DNA of 64,000 nt from Hafnia alvei (GTDB lineage Bacteria > Pseudomonadota > Gammaproteobacteria > Enterobacterales > Enterobacteriaceae). How positions within the stretch are numbered: position 1 is the first letter of the stretch; the number at the start of each line of letters is the position of its first letter. A program made the translations under genes and the position numbers. A model generated the notes under the pieces. The model searched no databases and was not told the origin of the DNA. It worked only from the letters and a program-made list of their open reading frames with translations. This document shows positions 44,312 to 52,656 of this stretch, piece by piece. The DNA lies in the NCBI RefSeq assembly GCF_034424155.1, contig NZ_CP139992.1, positions 3,488,012 to 3,552,011 on the forward strand. The letters run 5' to 3'.

Positions 44312-44788
44312 TCACAGCAGACCGTGTTCAGCGAATGAATAGATTTGCCTGCCGCCGACAATCAGATGGTCAGGAACGCGGATATCCACCAGCTGAAGTA
44401 CCTGTACCAGCCGCTGCGTGAGGGCTTTGTCAGCCTGGCTGGGCGTCGTCTCGCCGGAAGGATGGTTATGCGCCAGTATCACCGCCGCGGCATTGAAATA
44501 CAGGGCGCGCTTAACCACTTCCCGGGGATGGACCTCGGTGCGGTTAATCGTGCCACTAAAGAGGGTCTCATGGGCGATAAGCTGGTTCTGATTATCCAGA
44601 TACAGCACCCGAAACTCTTCCCGCTCAAGTGCGGCCATATGCAGTCGCAACCACTCCCGAACGGCATGTGTGGAGGTGAAGGCTACCCCAGGCTCATGCA
44701 GGTGCCGCTCCAGAGCCCTGAGCGCCCGCTGAATGAGACGCCGGTCCTGTGGCGTCATCTCGCCGGGTAAAAAGGAAAGCTGTTTCAT
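44312..44788 (-). CDS. RadC/YeeS-like JAB-domain protein
   Basis: A 158-residue protein of the RadC (JAMM/MPN+) family lacking the N-terminal helix-hairpin-helix of chromosomal RadC, as in YeeS/YfjY. The metal-site signature HNHPSGETTPSQAD is intact and the upstream glutamate lies in REEFRVLYLD. Its role in islands is unknown. GGAGGAAC precedes the ATG. Confidence 0.9.
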   Translation of the reverse strand: MKQLSFLPGEMTPQDRRLIQRALRALERHLHEPGVAFTSTHAVREWLRLHMAALEREEFRVLYLDNQNQLIAHETLFSGTINRTEVHPREVVKRALYFNAAAVILAHNHPSGETTPSQADKALTQRLVQVLQLVDIRVPDHLIVGGRQIYSFAEHGLL

Positions 44789-44803
44789 CCGTTGTTCCTC
44801 CGC

Positions 44804-45262
44804 TCAGTCGATGATACGCAGAATGGCGTGAGCTTCAGGATGCTGCAGGGCATAGTCCCGCAGGCGGTAATAGTGCTCCGTCATGGCATCGCATTCGGTG
44901 CGACAGGCGTGATGGCTGTATTCAATCAGGCAGACAGCAATACCTGCGGCTTCCACGCTCATTTCCGCACCATTGCCGTTCATACTGTTGAACAGATGCC
45001 ATTTATCGTCACCGTCAGCATCAGGGGCCATAAACGCGCCGCCATTGCTGAGCGTGTAAAAGGACCAGATACCACCGCTGTACTCATCACAGAAGCGCTC
45101 CATCCAGGCGAAAATGCGGGGTTCCAGCGTTATCCATTGTGGGATAGAGCCAAAGTGCTGCGTCCAGAAATCGAGACGCTGTTCGTCGGGAACCTGCGTT
45201 ACTGTGAGTTTGAAATCGGATTCGTTAGCGGGTACAAGGTCGTACTGTGTCGCTGCTGTCAT
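44804..45262 (-). CDS. ArdB/KlcA-family antirestriction protein
   Basis: A 152-residue protein (YfjX/YkfF-region type) predicted to inhibit type I restriction enzymes. VPDEQRLDFWTQHFGSIPQW, GGIWSFYTLSNGGAFMAP and the C-terminal YRLRDYALQHPEAHAI are typical. It lies upstream of radC in the usual island order. Confidence 0.9.
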   Translation of the reverse strand: MTAATQYDLVPANESDFKLTVTQVPDEQRLDFWTQHFGSIPQWITLEPRIFAWMERFCDEYSGGIWSFYTLSNGGAFMAPDADGDDKWHLFNSMNGNGAEMSVEAAGIAVCLIEYSHHACRTECDAMTEHYYRLRDYALQHPEAHAILRIID

Positions 45263-45358
45263 GTAAATGTCTCCGTCAATAAAAGGTGCCAGCGGCGATG
45301 GCTGGCGTGTGGGGTAATAAAGGATGGTCCGGGAGATGGATGTCGGGAATGGGGTTTG

Positions 45359-45598
45359 TCAGTCGGTGAGTAATGACCTGCGGATGCCATAGCGCCGGAT
45401 ATAAGGGGTAAGTCCTGCACCGGCATCGGGCTCAAAGTTCCATGCGCGCCAGACCATGCCGCCATCATCGTCGCGCACAACCAGACGAAAATGCGTGTGA
45501 TGGTCATCTTCGATGGTGACATTGTGATACCGACTGATAATGGCTTCGGCCTGCTGCCGGGTGAAAGAACCGGGCGGTAGTAACGGGGATTCAGGCAT
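45359..45598 (-). CDS. DUF905 protein (YkfF-like)
   Basis: A 79-residue protein with [20 protein letters not shown] and [20 protein letters not shown], matching the DUF905 family of CP4-type islands. ATG 45598 with GAGGT upstream is preferred over the extended frame to 45694, which would run through a terminator. Function unknown. Confidence 0.88.
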   Translation of the reverse strand: MPESPLLPPGSFTRQQAEAIISRYHNVTIEDDHHTHFRLVVRDDDGGMVWRAWNFEPDAGAGLTPYIRRYGIRRSLLTD

Positions 45599-45621
45599 GA
45601 TGATGACCTCAAAAAGCAAAA

Positions 45622-45649
45622 AGCCCTGTTGCACACGTGCAACAGGGCT
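45622..45649 (-). terminator. Intrinsic terminator, leftward
   Basis: Stem AGCCCTGTTGCAC/GTGCAACAGGGCT followed on the - strand by TTTTGCTTTTT. It separates the exported-protein genes from DUF905. A sister hairpin with the same AGCCCTGT word lies at 48827-48852. Confidence 0.8.
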
Positions 45650-45675
45650 GGTCGAATGACTTATGTGAAAAGCCG

Positions 45676-46149
45676 TCAGGATTGATCGAGACAATCCTGC
45701 CAGGTGATATCTTTCAGCGCGTCGTGAAGACCACGGGCACTGAACGGTTTCGATTCCCCTGACTGTAAAGCGGTGAAGGCCAGTTTGTCTTTTGCTCCTG
45801 TGTGCTTCAGCGCTTCAAAAGCCACCTGAGCCGGAACGGCCTCGCCAGGAAGCAAAGTTTCATTCTCAAGCGAGTATTTTTCATTGTTTATCAGAAGATA
45901 CACCTCGTTCATTCCTTCATCAGAGGTGGCGCGGTAATCCTCCTTCGGAAGCTGCCAGGCAACAACCATCTTTTTGTTGCTGCAACTGATAGTCAGCTTC
46001 TCTCCGGCCTGATTGTCGCTGCTGAGCGCAAACTCCATACCGCCCATATTGCCGTACCATTCGCCCCACTGCTGTTCGGTCACCGTTGCATGAGTGAAGG
46101 CCGGGGCCAGCAGAGACAGCAGAGCTGGCAAACAGGGTATAATTTTCAT
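45676..46149 (-). CDS. Exported protein of unknown function
   Basis: A 157-residue protein with a signal peptide ([18 protein letters not shown]), a predicted periplasmic domain, and single cysteines in ISCSNKK and WQDCLDQS that could pair. It occupies the position of the lipoprotein genes yfjS/yfjT in CP4-57, but it has no lipobox and I do not recognise homology. Follows another exported protein gene after 21 bases. Confidence 0.7.
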   Translation of the reverse strand: MKIIPCLPALLSLLAPAFTHATVTEQQWGEWYGNMGGMEFALSSDNQAGEKLTISCSNKKMVVAWQLPKEDYRATSDEGMNEVYLLINNEKYSLENETLLPGEAVPAQVAFEALKHTGAKDKLAFTALQSGESKPFSARGLHDALKDITWQDCLDQS

Positions 46150-46170
46150 ACTGTTATCCTTTTCAGTTCA

Positions 46171-46866
46171 TTAGCGCTGATTCAGTTTTTCTTTATACGC
46201 TTCTATCTGTGCCTTTAGTTGTGCCAGCGCAGCCGGTGCTATATCGGCGTCAACACGGATAAAATCTTCCTGAATCACGCTGAACTTCACCGGGAGCTTA
46301 AATTTGCTTGCGCCTGGCCCACTCAGAATGGCCGTTCCCGTTTGCTCTGTATCACTGACCTGCTGCGTATTTTCAATCATCTGGCATGACACATTTTCAT
46401 GAATGGAATCCCATACTTTTTCGCCAATGGCCCGGCAGGCGGCTGAGTGATATTGAGTAAGGTTCAGATGTGCCTTTTTCGCTTTATCAAACTCGCTCTC
46501 TTTTTGTGGGTGGGCCTTATAGTAGTCACGCTTTTTCTGTAACTGCTCTTCCCGGCGCTTTTGCGCCTGCTGTTGGTTGAGCTTATCAATTTCATCCGTA
46601 TCCGGACGTGTGGTAATGACACCGTCACTGAGGGTCATGCGGACCGGGTAGATGTTGCCGTTACTCAGGTTAGCAACCGCCAGATAACGGCCTTCAGATA
46701 ATGTTCTGGTGATATCTACTGAAACACAGGACTCCCGCGAATTGAGGTTCTCAAGCATATCGTTTACTGCCAGACAGCCTGATGCTTTGACCGTACTCTC
46801 CGGTGATGCAGCAAAGCTGGAGCCAGCAACCATTGCCAGCAGAGGTAATAATTTAATCAGTTTCAT
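46171..46866 (-). CDS. Exported protein of unknown function
   Basis: A 231-residue protein with signal peptide KLIKLLPLLAMVAGSSFAAS, a lysine/glutamine-rich coiled-coil-like middle (about residues 105-145: QQQAQKRREEQLQKKRD) and cysteines at about positions 30, 45, 157 and 173. ATG 46866 with AAGGAA upstream is chosen over the extended frame to 47010. Probably co-transcribed with the 157-residue exported protein. Function unknown. Confidence 0.7.
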   Translation of the reverse strand: MKLIKLLPLLAMVAGSSFAASPESTVKASGCLAVNDMLENLNSRESCVSVDITRTLSEGRYLAVANLSNGNIYPVRMTLSDGVITTRPDTDEIDKLNQQQAQKRREEQLQKKRDYYKAHPQKESEFDKAKKAHLNLTQYHSAACRAIGEKVWDSIHENVSCQMIENTQQVSDTEQTGTAILSGPGASKFKLPVKFSVIQEDFIRVDADIAPAALAQLKAQIEAYKEKLNQR

Positions 46867-47048
46867 TTTTTTCCTTACTGAAATCAGATGAATAGTTTTT
46901 GTGAATACATAAATGCCCCGGATAATACCCACCGGTACATCAGAGGGCAGTGTCAGGGCGATGAGGCGGCTGGATACCCCGGTTTTTGACGATACTGGCG
47001 ATAACAGCATCGGGCTCCTCTTTACTGCCAGGTGGATAAAAAGCTGCG

Positions 47049-47750
47049 CTATTCCGGCCTGTTATCAGCCGGAACAAACGCAAGCAGTGACTGCTGAATA
47101 AATCGAAAATGAGGTAAGGCCTGAATGAACACCGGGTCTTCAGCCAGACGGCATAAACTGTCGTTACGTCTGAAAGACTCCTGCAGGGGCTGAACCAGAT
47201 GAATTTCATCTAGGGTGAACACGGCAATATGTCCGTTATGCTCGGCAATCAGATACCAGGTCTGCTGGTGGATGAGTAACCGGCACGGAGCCAGTCGCTC
47301 GCAGCGCTGCCCGTCAGCAAGCAGCGTGACTTTTCTGCGGTCAGTAATCGCCTTAACCAGTCGCCAGAATGACAACTGCTCTGACGGCGAAGAGGCCGGA
47401 CTGGCTGGTGGTATAACGCAGGGTGCTTCATCACACATCAACAACGCATTGACCAGTCGGCGGTCAAGACCCGGAAAAAGCCCGGCCAGCCCGCTGCGGT
47501 GGGCAAAGATAAGCACATCAGGCACCATCTGCATCTCACTGCCAGCGGTGCGCAGGCGGCAATATCCGGACTGATACTCCAGGTCCAGATACATCAGTCG
47601 CTCACGAAAATCACGCCGCAGCGTGCGAACAGATACGCCAAACTCTGCCGCCAGCTTACGCACGCTCAGCGTTTCCCCGGCAACCAGGCGGCTGATTATC
47701 AGCGACAGCCTGACCGCCAGTCGGTCATGGCGACGTTCTGCCTGTGTCAT
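47049..47750 (-). CDS. HTH/WYL-domain regulator (YfjR-like)
   Basis: A 233-residue DeoR-type HTH protein: N-terminal helix-turn-helix ([21 protein letters not shown] at about residues 28-48) and a WYL-like ligand domain ([17 protein letters not shown] near residue 155). YfjR holds the same place next to yfjQ in CP4-57. Predicted repressor of island genes. GGAGA seven bases upstream of ATG. Confidence 0.85.
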   Translation of the reverse strand: MTQAERRHDRLAVRLSLIISRLVAGETLSVRKLAAEFGVSVRTLRRDFRERLMYLDLEYQSGYCRLRTAGSEMQMVPDVLIFAHRSGLAGLFPGLDRRLVNALLMCDEAPCVIPPASPASSPSEQLSFWRLVKAITDRRKVTLLADGQRCERLAPCRLLIHQQTWYLIAEHNGHIAVFTLDEIHLVQPLQESFRRNDSLCRLAEDPVFIQALPHFRFIQQSLLAFVPADNRPE

Positions 47751-47966
47751 GAGAGGTTCTCCGGGAAATTTAACTGACTGAAAATGATGTGATTACTTTA
47801 AAGAGGGGCGCGGTCAGGGTATGGACACCGCAGTAACTATTTTTCATTTCTGCAAATGTCAGTTGTGGCGGGGGTTACAGACTATCCCCGGGGGAGTGAG
47901 GACCGTGAACATTTAGTAATGCGGACAGGTGGTGTCCGATATTAACAACGTGGCAACATGAAACGT
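47751..47966. other. Gap between the WYL regulator and yfjQ-like gene
   Basis: 216 bases with no gene recognised. It should carry the promoter of the WYL regulator. Confidence 0.45.
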
Positions 47967-48788
47967 CTACTGCAGTTGCGTGAGCAGTGTTTCTGCCATC
48001 ACCCACAGCGCACGGTTAAGCTTCACGTCCCCGTCAATGCCACGCACGGCACGGGTATGTGTCCGTCCACCTTTAGCATTACGCCCACTGAGTCCGCCCT
48101 TAATCAGGTTTTCCTGCACACGTTGATAAGTGGTCCAGAGGTCATTGCTCTCATCCTGCCAGCGGCGCGGGGAGAGTATCTGCGATTCAGTAACCGGCTG
48201 GTGGTCCTCACCAAAACGATACGTAAGCGCGGCTTTTGCCAGTGCCTGCTGCGCAGATGGCGGTAACAGCAACGACTGCATGGCATCCCGCTTTTCTTCC
48301 ACACGGTCAAAAATCCCCAGCACCTCATAGGCCCCCTCAATAACCTGACTCACCACGTCCCCCTTGTGTGGCACCCTTACCTCGCCAAACGATTCGCCAC
48401 ACACAAGACCGTTCTGACACACAGCCCTGAACAGGCCCGGTAACATCTGGTAAGAGCTGGTGCCATCATGGGAGTTGAGCAGGATAATTTCCGGCACCTG
48501 CTTACCGGTAATCTGTCCTTCCCGGCGCAGGCGCAACATATGCTTCGTATGTTCACGACGACCGGGGTCACGTACACGGGTCTGACAGGCAAAGAACGGC
48601 TGAAAGCCCTCCCGCTGCAGACTGTCCAGCAGAGAGATGGTGGGAATATATGTGTAACGTTCACTACGGGATTCGTGTTTGTCCTCACTGAATATGCTGG
48701 GTACCACGCGAAACAGTTCTTCACGGGTTAACGGACGGTCACGACGAATAAGATTTGCAGCGGCAAAGCGCGAAGCCAGACGGGTCAT
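47967..48788 (-). CDS. DUF932 protein (YfjQ/YafZ-like)
   Basis: A 273-residue protein of the DUF932 family common in CP4-type islands and plasmids. ASRFAAANLIRRDRPLT start, YTYIPTISLLDSLQREGFQP, ILLNSHDGTSSYQMLPGLFR and NGLVCGE are typical. ATG 48788 with GAGGAG upstream is preferred over 48839. Function unknown. Confidence 0.9.
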   Translation of the reverse strand: MTRLASRFAAANLIRRDRPLTREELFRVVPSIFSEDKHESRSERYTYIPTISLLDSLQREGFQPFFACQTRVRDPGRREHTKHMLRLRREGQITGKQVPEIILLNSHDGTSSYQMLPGLFRAVCQNGLVCGESFGEVRVPHKGDVVSQVIEGAYEVLGIFDRVEEKRDAMQSLLLPPSAQQALAKAALTYRFGEDHQPVTESQILSPRRWQDESNDLWTTYQRVQENLIKGGLSGRNAKGGRTHTRAVRGIDGDVKLNRALWVMAETLLTQLQ

Positions 48789-48826
48789 AAGCAGACTCCT
48801 CATAACGGGGAAAACAAATAAAAGAA

Positions 48827-48852
48827 AGCCCTGTCGCACAGGCGACAGGGCT
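48827..48852 (-). terminator. Intrinsic terminator, leftward
   Basis: AGCCCTGTCGC/GCGACAGGGCT followed on the - strand by CTTTCTTTTATTT, between the YfjP-like and YfjQ-like genes. Confidence 0.75.
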
Positions 48853-48879
48853 CGGAAAACTACTGGCAGGATTTAATAT

Positions 48880-49743
48880 TCAGAAGAAGAAGTTCCAGAC
48901 GGTACGGGCAACCGACACCACTGTATCGCGTACCGCCCTGATAACTGCCCGCACCGGGGCCGGTATCAGTGGCAGAGCGCTCACCGCATCCAGCGCCGCA
49001 CCGACGGTTTCACCAAAATCGTTACGCGCTTTTTCCTGGACTGTCGTAGTGCGAAAGGGAGACTGCAGTTGCGCCACTACCGGGCTGCTGGCTTCACGAG
49101 GCAGGCAGCGGATCATCCGTTCGGCCATCATCCGCAATCCCCACTTAGCTTGGACAGAAATGGCACACACCGGATGTACAGGCTGGAACAGTTCATGCAA
49201 CAGGCAGATTTTGCTGCTAATATTTTGCTTCTGCTCCATGGATAATTGACCATTACCGCTGGTGGGTTCGACTTTGTCTGACTGACTAATAACAAACAGC
49301 ACCTTATGCCGGTATGCCTCGCCAATAACTTGAAGGTAAAAGTGCTCATCCACAGCCAGAGCCCGGTCATCAGCCTTAATCAGCCACAGAACAAGGTCGA
49401 GATGTGGCAGTTCTTGGCGATACAAGGAAGCATATTCAGCATCGCGGGCATTGCTTTCTCCCACGCCGGGCAGATCAACGATTGTCATCAGACGTTCACC
49501 AACCTGCAGACGAAAGCGCAGTGCCTCACGCGTACAGGCGACCACATCACTGACTGTCGATATCTCCCCAGCAAAGAGTGCATTGCAAAGACTGGATTTA
49601 CCTGCTCCAGTTTTACCCATAATCCCTATAACCGGTTCGTAATTTGTCAGGTTATTTATGTGTTGCAAAATACGTTCCGATGCCCAATCAGGCAGAGCCG
49701 ACAGAGTTTGTTGAATTGTTTGAACATTATCTGAGTTGTGCAT
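48880..49743 (-). CDS. GTPase YfjP/YeeP-like
   Basis: A 287-residue Era/dynamin-like GTPase: P-loop GIMGKTGAGKSSLCNALF (about residues 39-56), G3 DLPGVGES, G4-like SQSDKVEP. The C-terminus carries hydrophobic helices (GAALDAVSALPLIPAPVRAVI), suggesting membrane association. Found beside yfjQ in CP4-57 and CP4-44. Function unknown. Confidence 0.9.
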   Translation of the reverse strand: MHNSDNVQTIQQTLSALPDWASERILQHINNLTNYEPVIGIMGKTGAGKSSLCNALFAGEISTVSDVVACTREALRFRLQVGERLMTIVDLPGVGESNARDAEYASLYRQELPHLDLVLWLIKADDRALAVDEHFYLQVIGEAYRHKVLFVISQSDKVEPTSGNGQLSMEQKQNISSKICLLHELFQPVHPVCAISVQAKWGLRMMAERMIRCLPREASSPVVAQLQSPFRTTTVQEKARNDFGETVGAALDAVSALPLIPAPVRAVIRAVRDTVVSVARTVWNFFF

Positions 49744-49844
49744 AAAAGCATCTCCGGAGAAATAAACTAATTAGGCAGAACCTCGTGGCTCTGCCTTAAC
49801 TGATTAGTCTTCATGGAGATGATATATATCTAAAACATCTTTAA

Positions 49845-50987
49845 TTACTCCTTTCTATCGGATGTCATTTTTTTCCATGCTTCATCAATAAACGATTTAA
49901 GTAATACATTTGGCTCAATGCCAGTGGCTTTATGCAAAGACATTAATTTATTTTTAGATTGCGCTGTCAGTTTAATACCTGAACTATCTTTGGATTTTTT
50001 ATCCCGATGGCGTTTTTGTATCCAGGAATTGCGGGCTCGCGCGAGGAATTCCTGCTTACTCTTTTCCCTACCTGGCGTAAACATACCCTCCTGGACATTC
50101 ATAATATCAGCCTGTTCTACACTCCAGCCAGTCCAGCAGTCAAAGGTCGCAATAGCAAAATCTTTCATTTGCCTGCTGGTAGCTGGTTGTACATCACAAC
50201 CGACATAGCTCTTAGACATATAATTCCATAACCAGTAGACATTTTCATCTTCATTCAGATCAATCCATGAAAATGGTAAAGGGAATTCATTAAAGGTATT
50301 TATCCACGAATGATAGAGTTCGTTAATGATTTTAATTTTTTCATTTACATCGCATCTAAAGCTATCAATTTCCTTCATCAGTGACAGCACATAAGTTTCT
50401 TTTGAGTCATGTACGGGGTTAAGTCTTTCGAAATTTATACCGTTTGCGCTGCGGGATACAGTGTTCACCTCATGTGTGCCCGGCAAGCTGATATCATTAA
50501 CATATGCCCTGTCATTTGGTTTAACGTTCTTTTCATCTGATAATTTAATCTGATGTTTCTTTAATGCTTCAAAGTCTACATCGCTTGAATACTGCCCCAA
50601 CATCTCCCCGGTGAAGAATGAAGGTATTGTATTTGATGCTGCAACATTATTATTTGTAAAGTTGAATTTTTTAAGTTCTAAATCAGATTTGCTAAAAATC
50701 CAGAGCCATGCAAAACAAGCAATGCGTCTATTTGATTTCATCCAGTCGAAATGTTTTTCAGACACAATATGTATTGTGGCATACGACTTCATCTCACTTA
50801 TAGCCTTTCTTTTCTGAGATGAATTATCAAAACGCTGATCTAATTTCGAATGAATCAATTGCGCGTACTGCGCCGGTGAACAGAAAGAACTGACGATTTT
50901 CATATCAACAGCCACACCGAGATGCTCAGTCAGATACCTCACATACTGATAGTACTTTCTGCAACGCTCATACTCCATCAACGTCAT
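49845..50987 (-). CDS. Island protein of unknown function
   Basis: A 380-residue protein I do not recognise. The N-terminus is basic and Tyr-rich (CRKYYQYVRYLTEHLG), the middle is acidic and hydrophilic, and the last 60 residues are strongly basic with a ribbon-helix-helix-like stretch (KLTAQSKNKLMSLHKATGIEPNVLLKSFIDEAW). AGGGGAAAC precedes the ATG. It is AT-richer than the neighbouring YfjP-type genes, which suggests a different origin. A plasmid-replication- or mobilisation-linked role is only a guess. Confidence 0.7.
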   Translation of the reverse strand: MTLMEYERCRKYYQYVRYLTEHLGVAVDMKIVSSFCSPAQYAQLIHSKLDQRFDNSSQKRKAISEMKSYATIHIVSEKHFDWMKSNRRIACFAWLWIFSKSDLELKKFNFTNNNVAASNTIPSFFTGEMLGQYSSDVDFEALKKHQIKLSDEKNVKPNDRAYVNDISLPGTHEVNTVSRSANGINFERLNPVHDSKETYVLSLMKEIDSFRCDVNEKIKIINELYHSWINTFNEFPLPFSWIDLNEDENVYWLWNYMSKSYVGCDVQPATSRQMKDFAIATFDCWTGWSVEQADIMNVQEGMFTPGREKSKQEFLARARNSWIQKRHRDKKSKDSSGIKLTAQSKNKLMSLHKATGIEPNVLLKSFIDEAWKKMTSDRKE

Positions 50988-51549
50988 TATGTTTCCCCTG
51001 CCATGTCCCGAGAAGGCTTAAAACTATCAAAAACCACTAAATCAACCATGCGATAAAATGTCAATTTATTACTAATAAAACACACATAAAATCGTAATTT
51101 TTTAGCAATCAAAAACGCTCATTATTTGTTCACAAATAGTGATTTCATAGGGTTTACCATGCTACAAAATCGAACTTTCCGCATTGCTAATAGTGAATCT
51201 TACCACCTCAAGAATTTTTTTATACAAGACAGAGCCTTCATCTGAGATCACAGATGACATTGTCATTAAGCAGGATGGTTTTAGCGTAGAAGCACGGGTC
51301 ATTAAGCAGGCTGTGCAAGTGTTGTTGATGCCTTACTTAACGGCCAGGAGACTGGTAAGGAGAATAACTTGTGGAGATAATCGAATTAAGGTTTTTTAAT
51401 ATTATCTATAGAAGTGCTAACGTAGCCTTTCTTACCTCACTTACTCCATTCCAGACATATCCCGTTTGAATAAAGCTTATTTCTTCAGAAATGAGCTTCT
51501 GACAAAAAACATGATGCCCCTGTCTATTGAACGCTACAGAGGATAAATC
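50988..51549. other. Gene-free stretch, divergent promoters
   Basis: Between two divergent genes. AT-rich, including a TTTGTTCACAAA-like motif near 51124. The open frame 51184-51399 has no ribosome-binding site or family match and is not called. Confidence 0.45.
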
Positions 51550-52128
51550 ATGACAACTACCTACAATGCAAACCCTAATTACGAAATGCACCCGTTAATT
51601 ATCAGTGATATTAATGAGCATCTTGATGCGATGTTTAACCGTTACTCACGTCTTTTGGCTGTAAGAATTGATTTCGGCTGGAGAAAGAACAGTATGCGAT
51701 ATCAAAAACAGAGTATCGATGTAATGGCAAAGGACATGCATAACCTGATTAATGGGATTAAGGCTAACAAATCAATAACCGGCTATTACTGGGTTATCGA
51801 ATGTTCATCTGATAAAGGGTTACATGTCCATGCTGTATTTTATCTGAACGGACAAAAACACAATAATCCTTACATGTTGGTTCGGATGATTGGAGATGAG
51901 TGGGCAGTATGTACCGATAATGAGGGATACTTCCATCATTGCAGAAATAAAAAAGAGTTTGTTGCCAGCGTTGAGCGTGTTGTCGATCATCGCAATCCGG
52001 AAGATATAAACAACCTGAGATATATCATTAGTTATCTGGCAAAAACCAGTCAAAAAGGCATAGGGGTGTATGTGAACAGAAACAATATATCTGCAAGAAG
52101 CAATCGTGGCAGACCGCGTCAATTCTGA
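51550..52128 (+). CDS. YfjJ/YagK-like inovirus Gp2-type protein
   Basis: A 192-residue protein of the YagK/YfjJ C-terminal-domain family. The HVHAVFYLNG segment (about residues 92-101) carries an H-x-H motif similar to that of HUH replication initiators, with YYWVIECSSDKGLHVH upstream and a tyrosine in LRYIISYLAKTSQKG. It may be a replication-initiator relative. It lies upstream of the AlpA-like gene, as in CP4-57. Confidence 0.8.
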   Translation: MTTTYNANPNYEMHPLIISDINEHLDAMFNRYSRLLAVRIDFGWRKNSMRYQKQSIDVMAKDMHNLINGIKANKSITGYYWVIECSSDKGLHVHAVFYLNGQKHNNPYMLVRMIGDEWAVCTDNEGYFHHCRNKKEFVASVERVVDHRNPEDINNLRYIISYLAKTSQKGIGVYVNRNNISARSNRGRPRQF

Positions 52129-52157
52129 TTTTTTACAGGACAACCCGTTGATGTGGA

Positions 52158-52190
52158 GGAGCCGGTAGTAAAATAGTTTGCTACCGCTCC
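52158..52190. repeat. Stem-loop upstream of alpA-like gene
   Basis: GGAGCCGGTAG/CTACCGCTCC with one bulge and a 12-base loop. There is no T tract. It may be a regulatory hairpin or weak terminator of the yfjJ-like gene. Confidence 0.45.
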
Positions 52191-52220
52191 GGTTAATATA
52201 ACTTACCGGAACACATCAAT

Positions 52221-52427
52221 ATGGTAACTAAACCTGCTTTACTGGAAGATCAGTTTATTGACATGAAATTCATTACCCAACTTACTGGCCTGAGCGACAA
52301 ATGGTTTTACAAGCTGATACAGGATGGCTTATTCCCGAAGCCAATTAAGTTGGGCAGAGCTTCCCGTTGGTTAAAAAGCGATGTGGAAGAGTGGCTATAT
52401 TATCGCATTTGCGAATCCAGAACATAA
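52221..52427 (+). CDS. AlpA-family transcriptional regulator
   Basis: A 68-residue MerR-like winged-helix protein. FITQLTGLSDKWFYKLIQDG and FPKPIKLGRASRWLKSDVEEW are typical of AlpA/P4 Vis. AlpA activates integrase expression and excision in CP4-57; here no integrase is adjacent. Confidence 0.9.
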   Translation: MVTKPALLEDQFIDMKFITQLTGLSDKWFYKLIQDGLFPKPIKLGRASRWLKSDVEEWLYYRICESRT

Positions 52428-52559
52428 TCCAGCCTGCTAAATTGCGCATAGAATCATCTTGCCCAGAAGAAAGTTCATTTTGATCATTCACAATTTAGCA
52501 TCTCCTAAGAGTATTCCTTGAGGGTCAGAGTTTCATGAAGCTACTAATATTAAGTATTA

Positions 52560-52574
52560 ATGAATACCATTCAT
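52560..52574. promoter_or_regulatory. ATGAAT-ACC-ATTCAT palindrome upstream of MFS gene
   Basis: Perfect 6-bp arms. A longer version lies upstream of the nitroreductase gene at 54651-54669. It stands 82 bases before the MFS start. Confidence 0.5.
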
Positions 52575-52656
52575 AGTCCCTATCCTCCCCCCTACGATTA
52601 TCAACAAGCACAAACCCGTTAACATACCCCTATATCTTCATGTCCAACGGATCACC

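Noticed and set aside
51184-51399. 71-codon rightward frame
   Set aside because: No ribosome-binding site or similarity; lies in an AT-rich regulatory gap.
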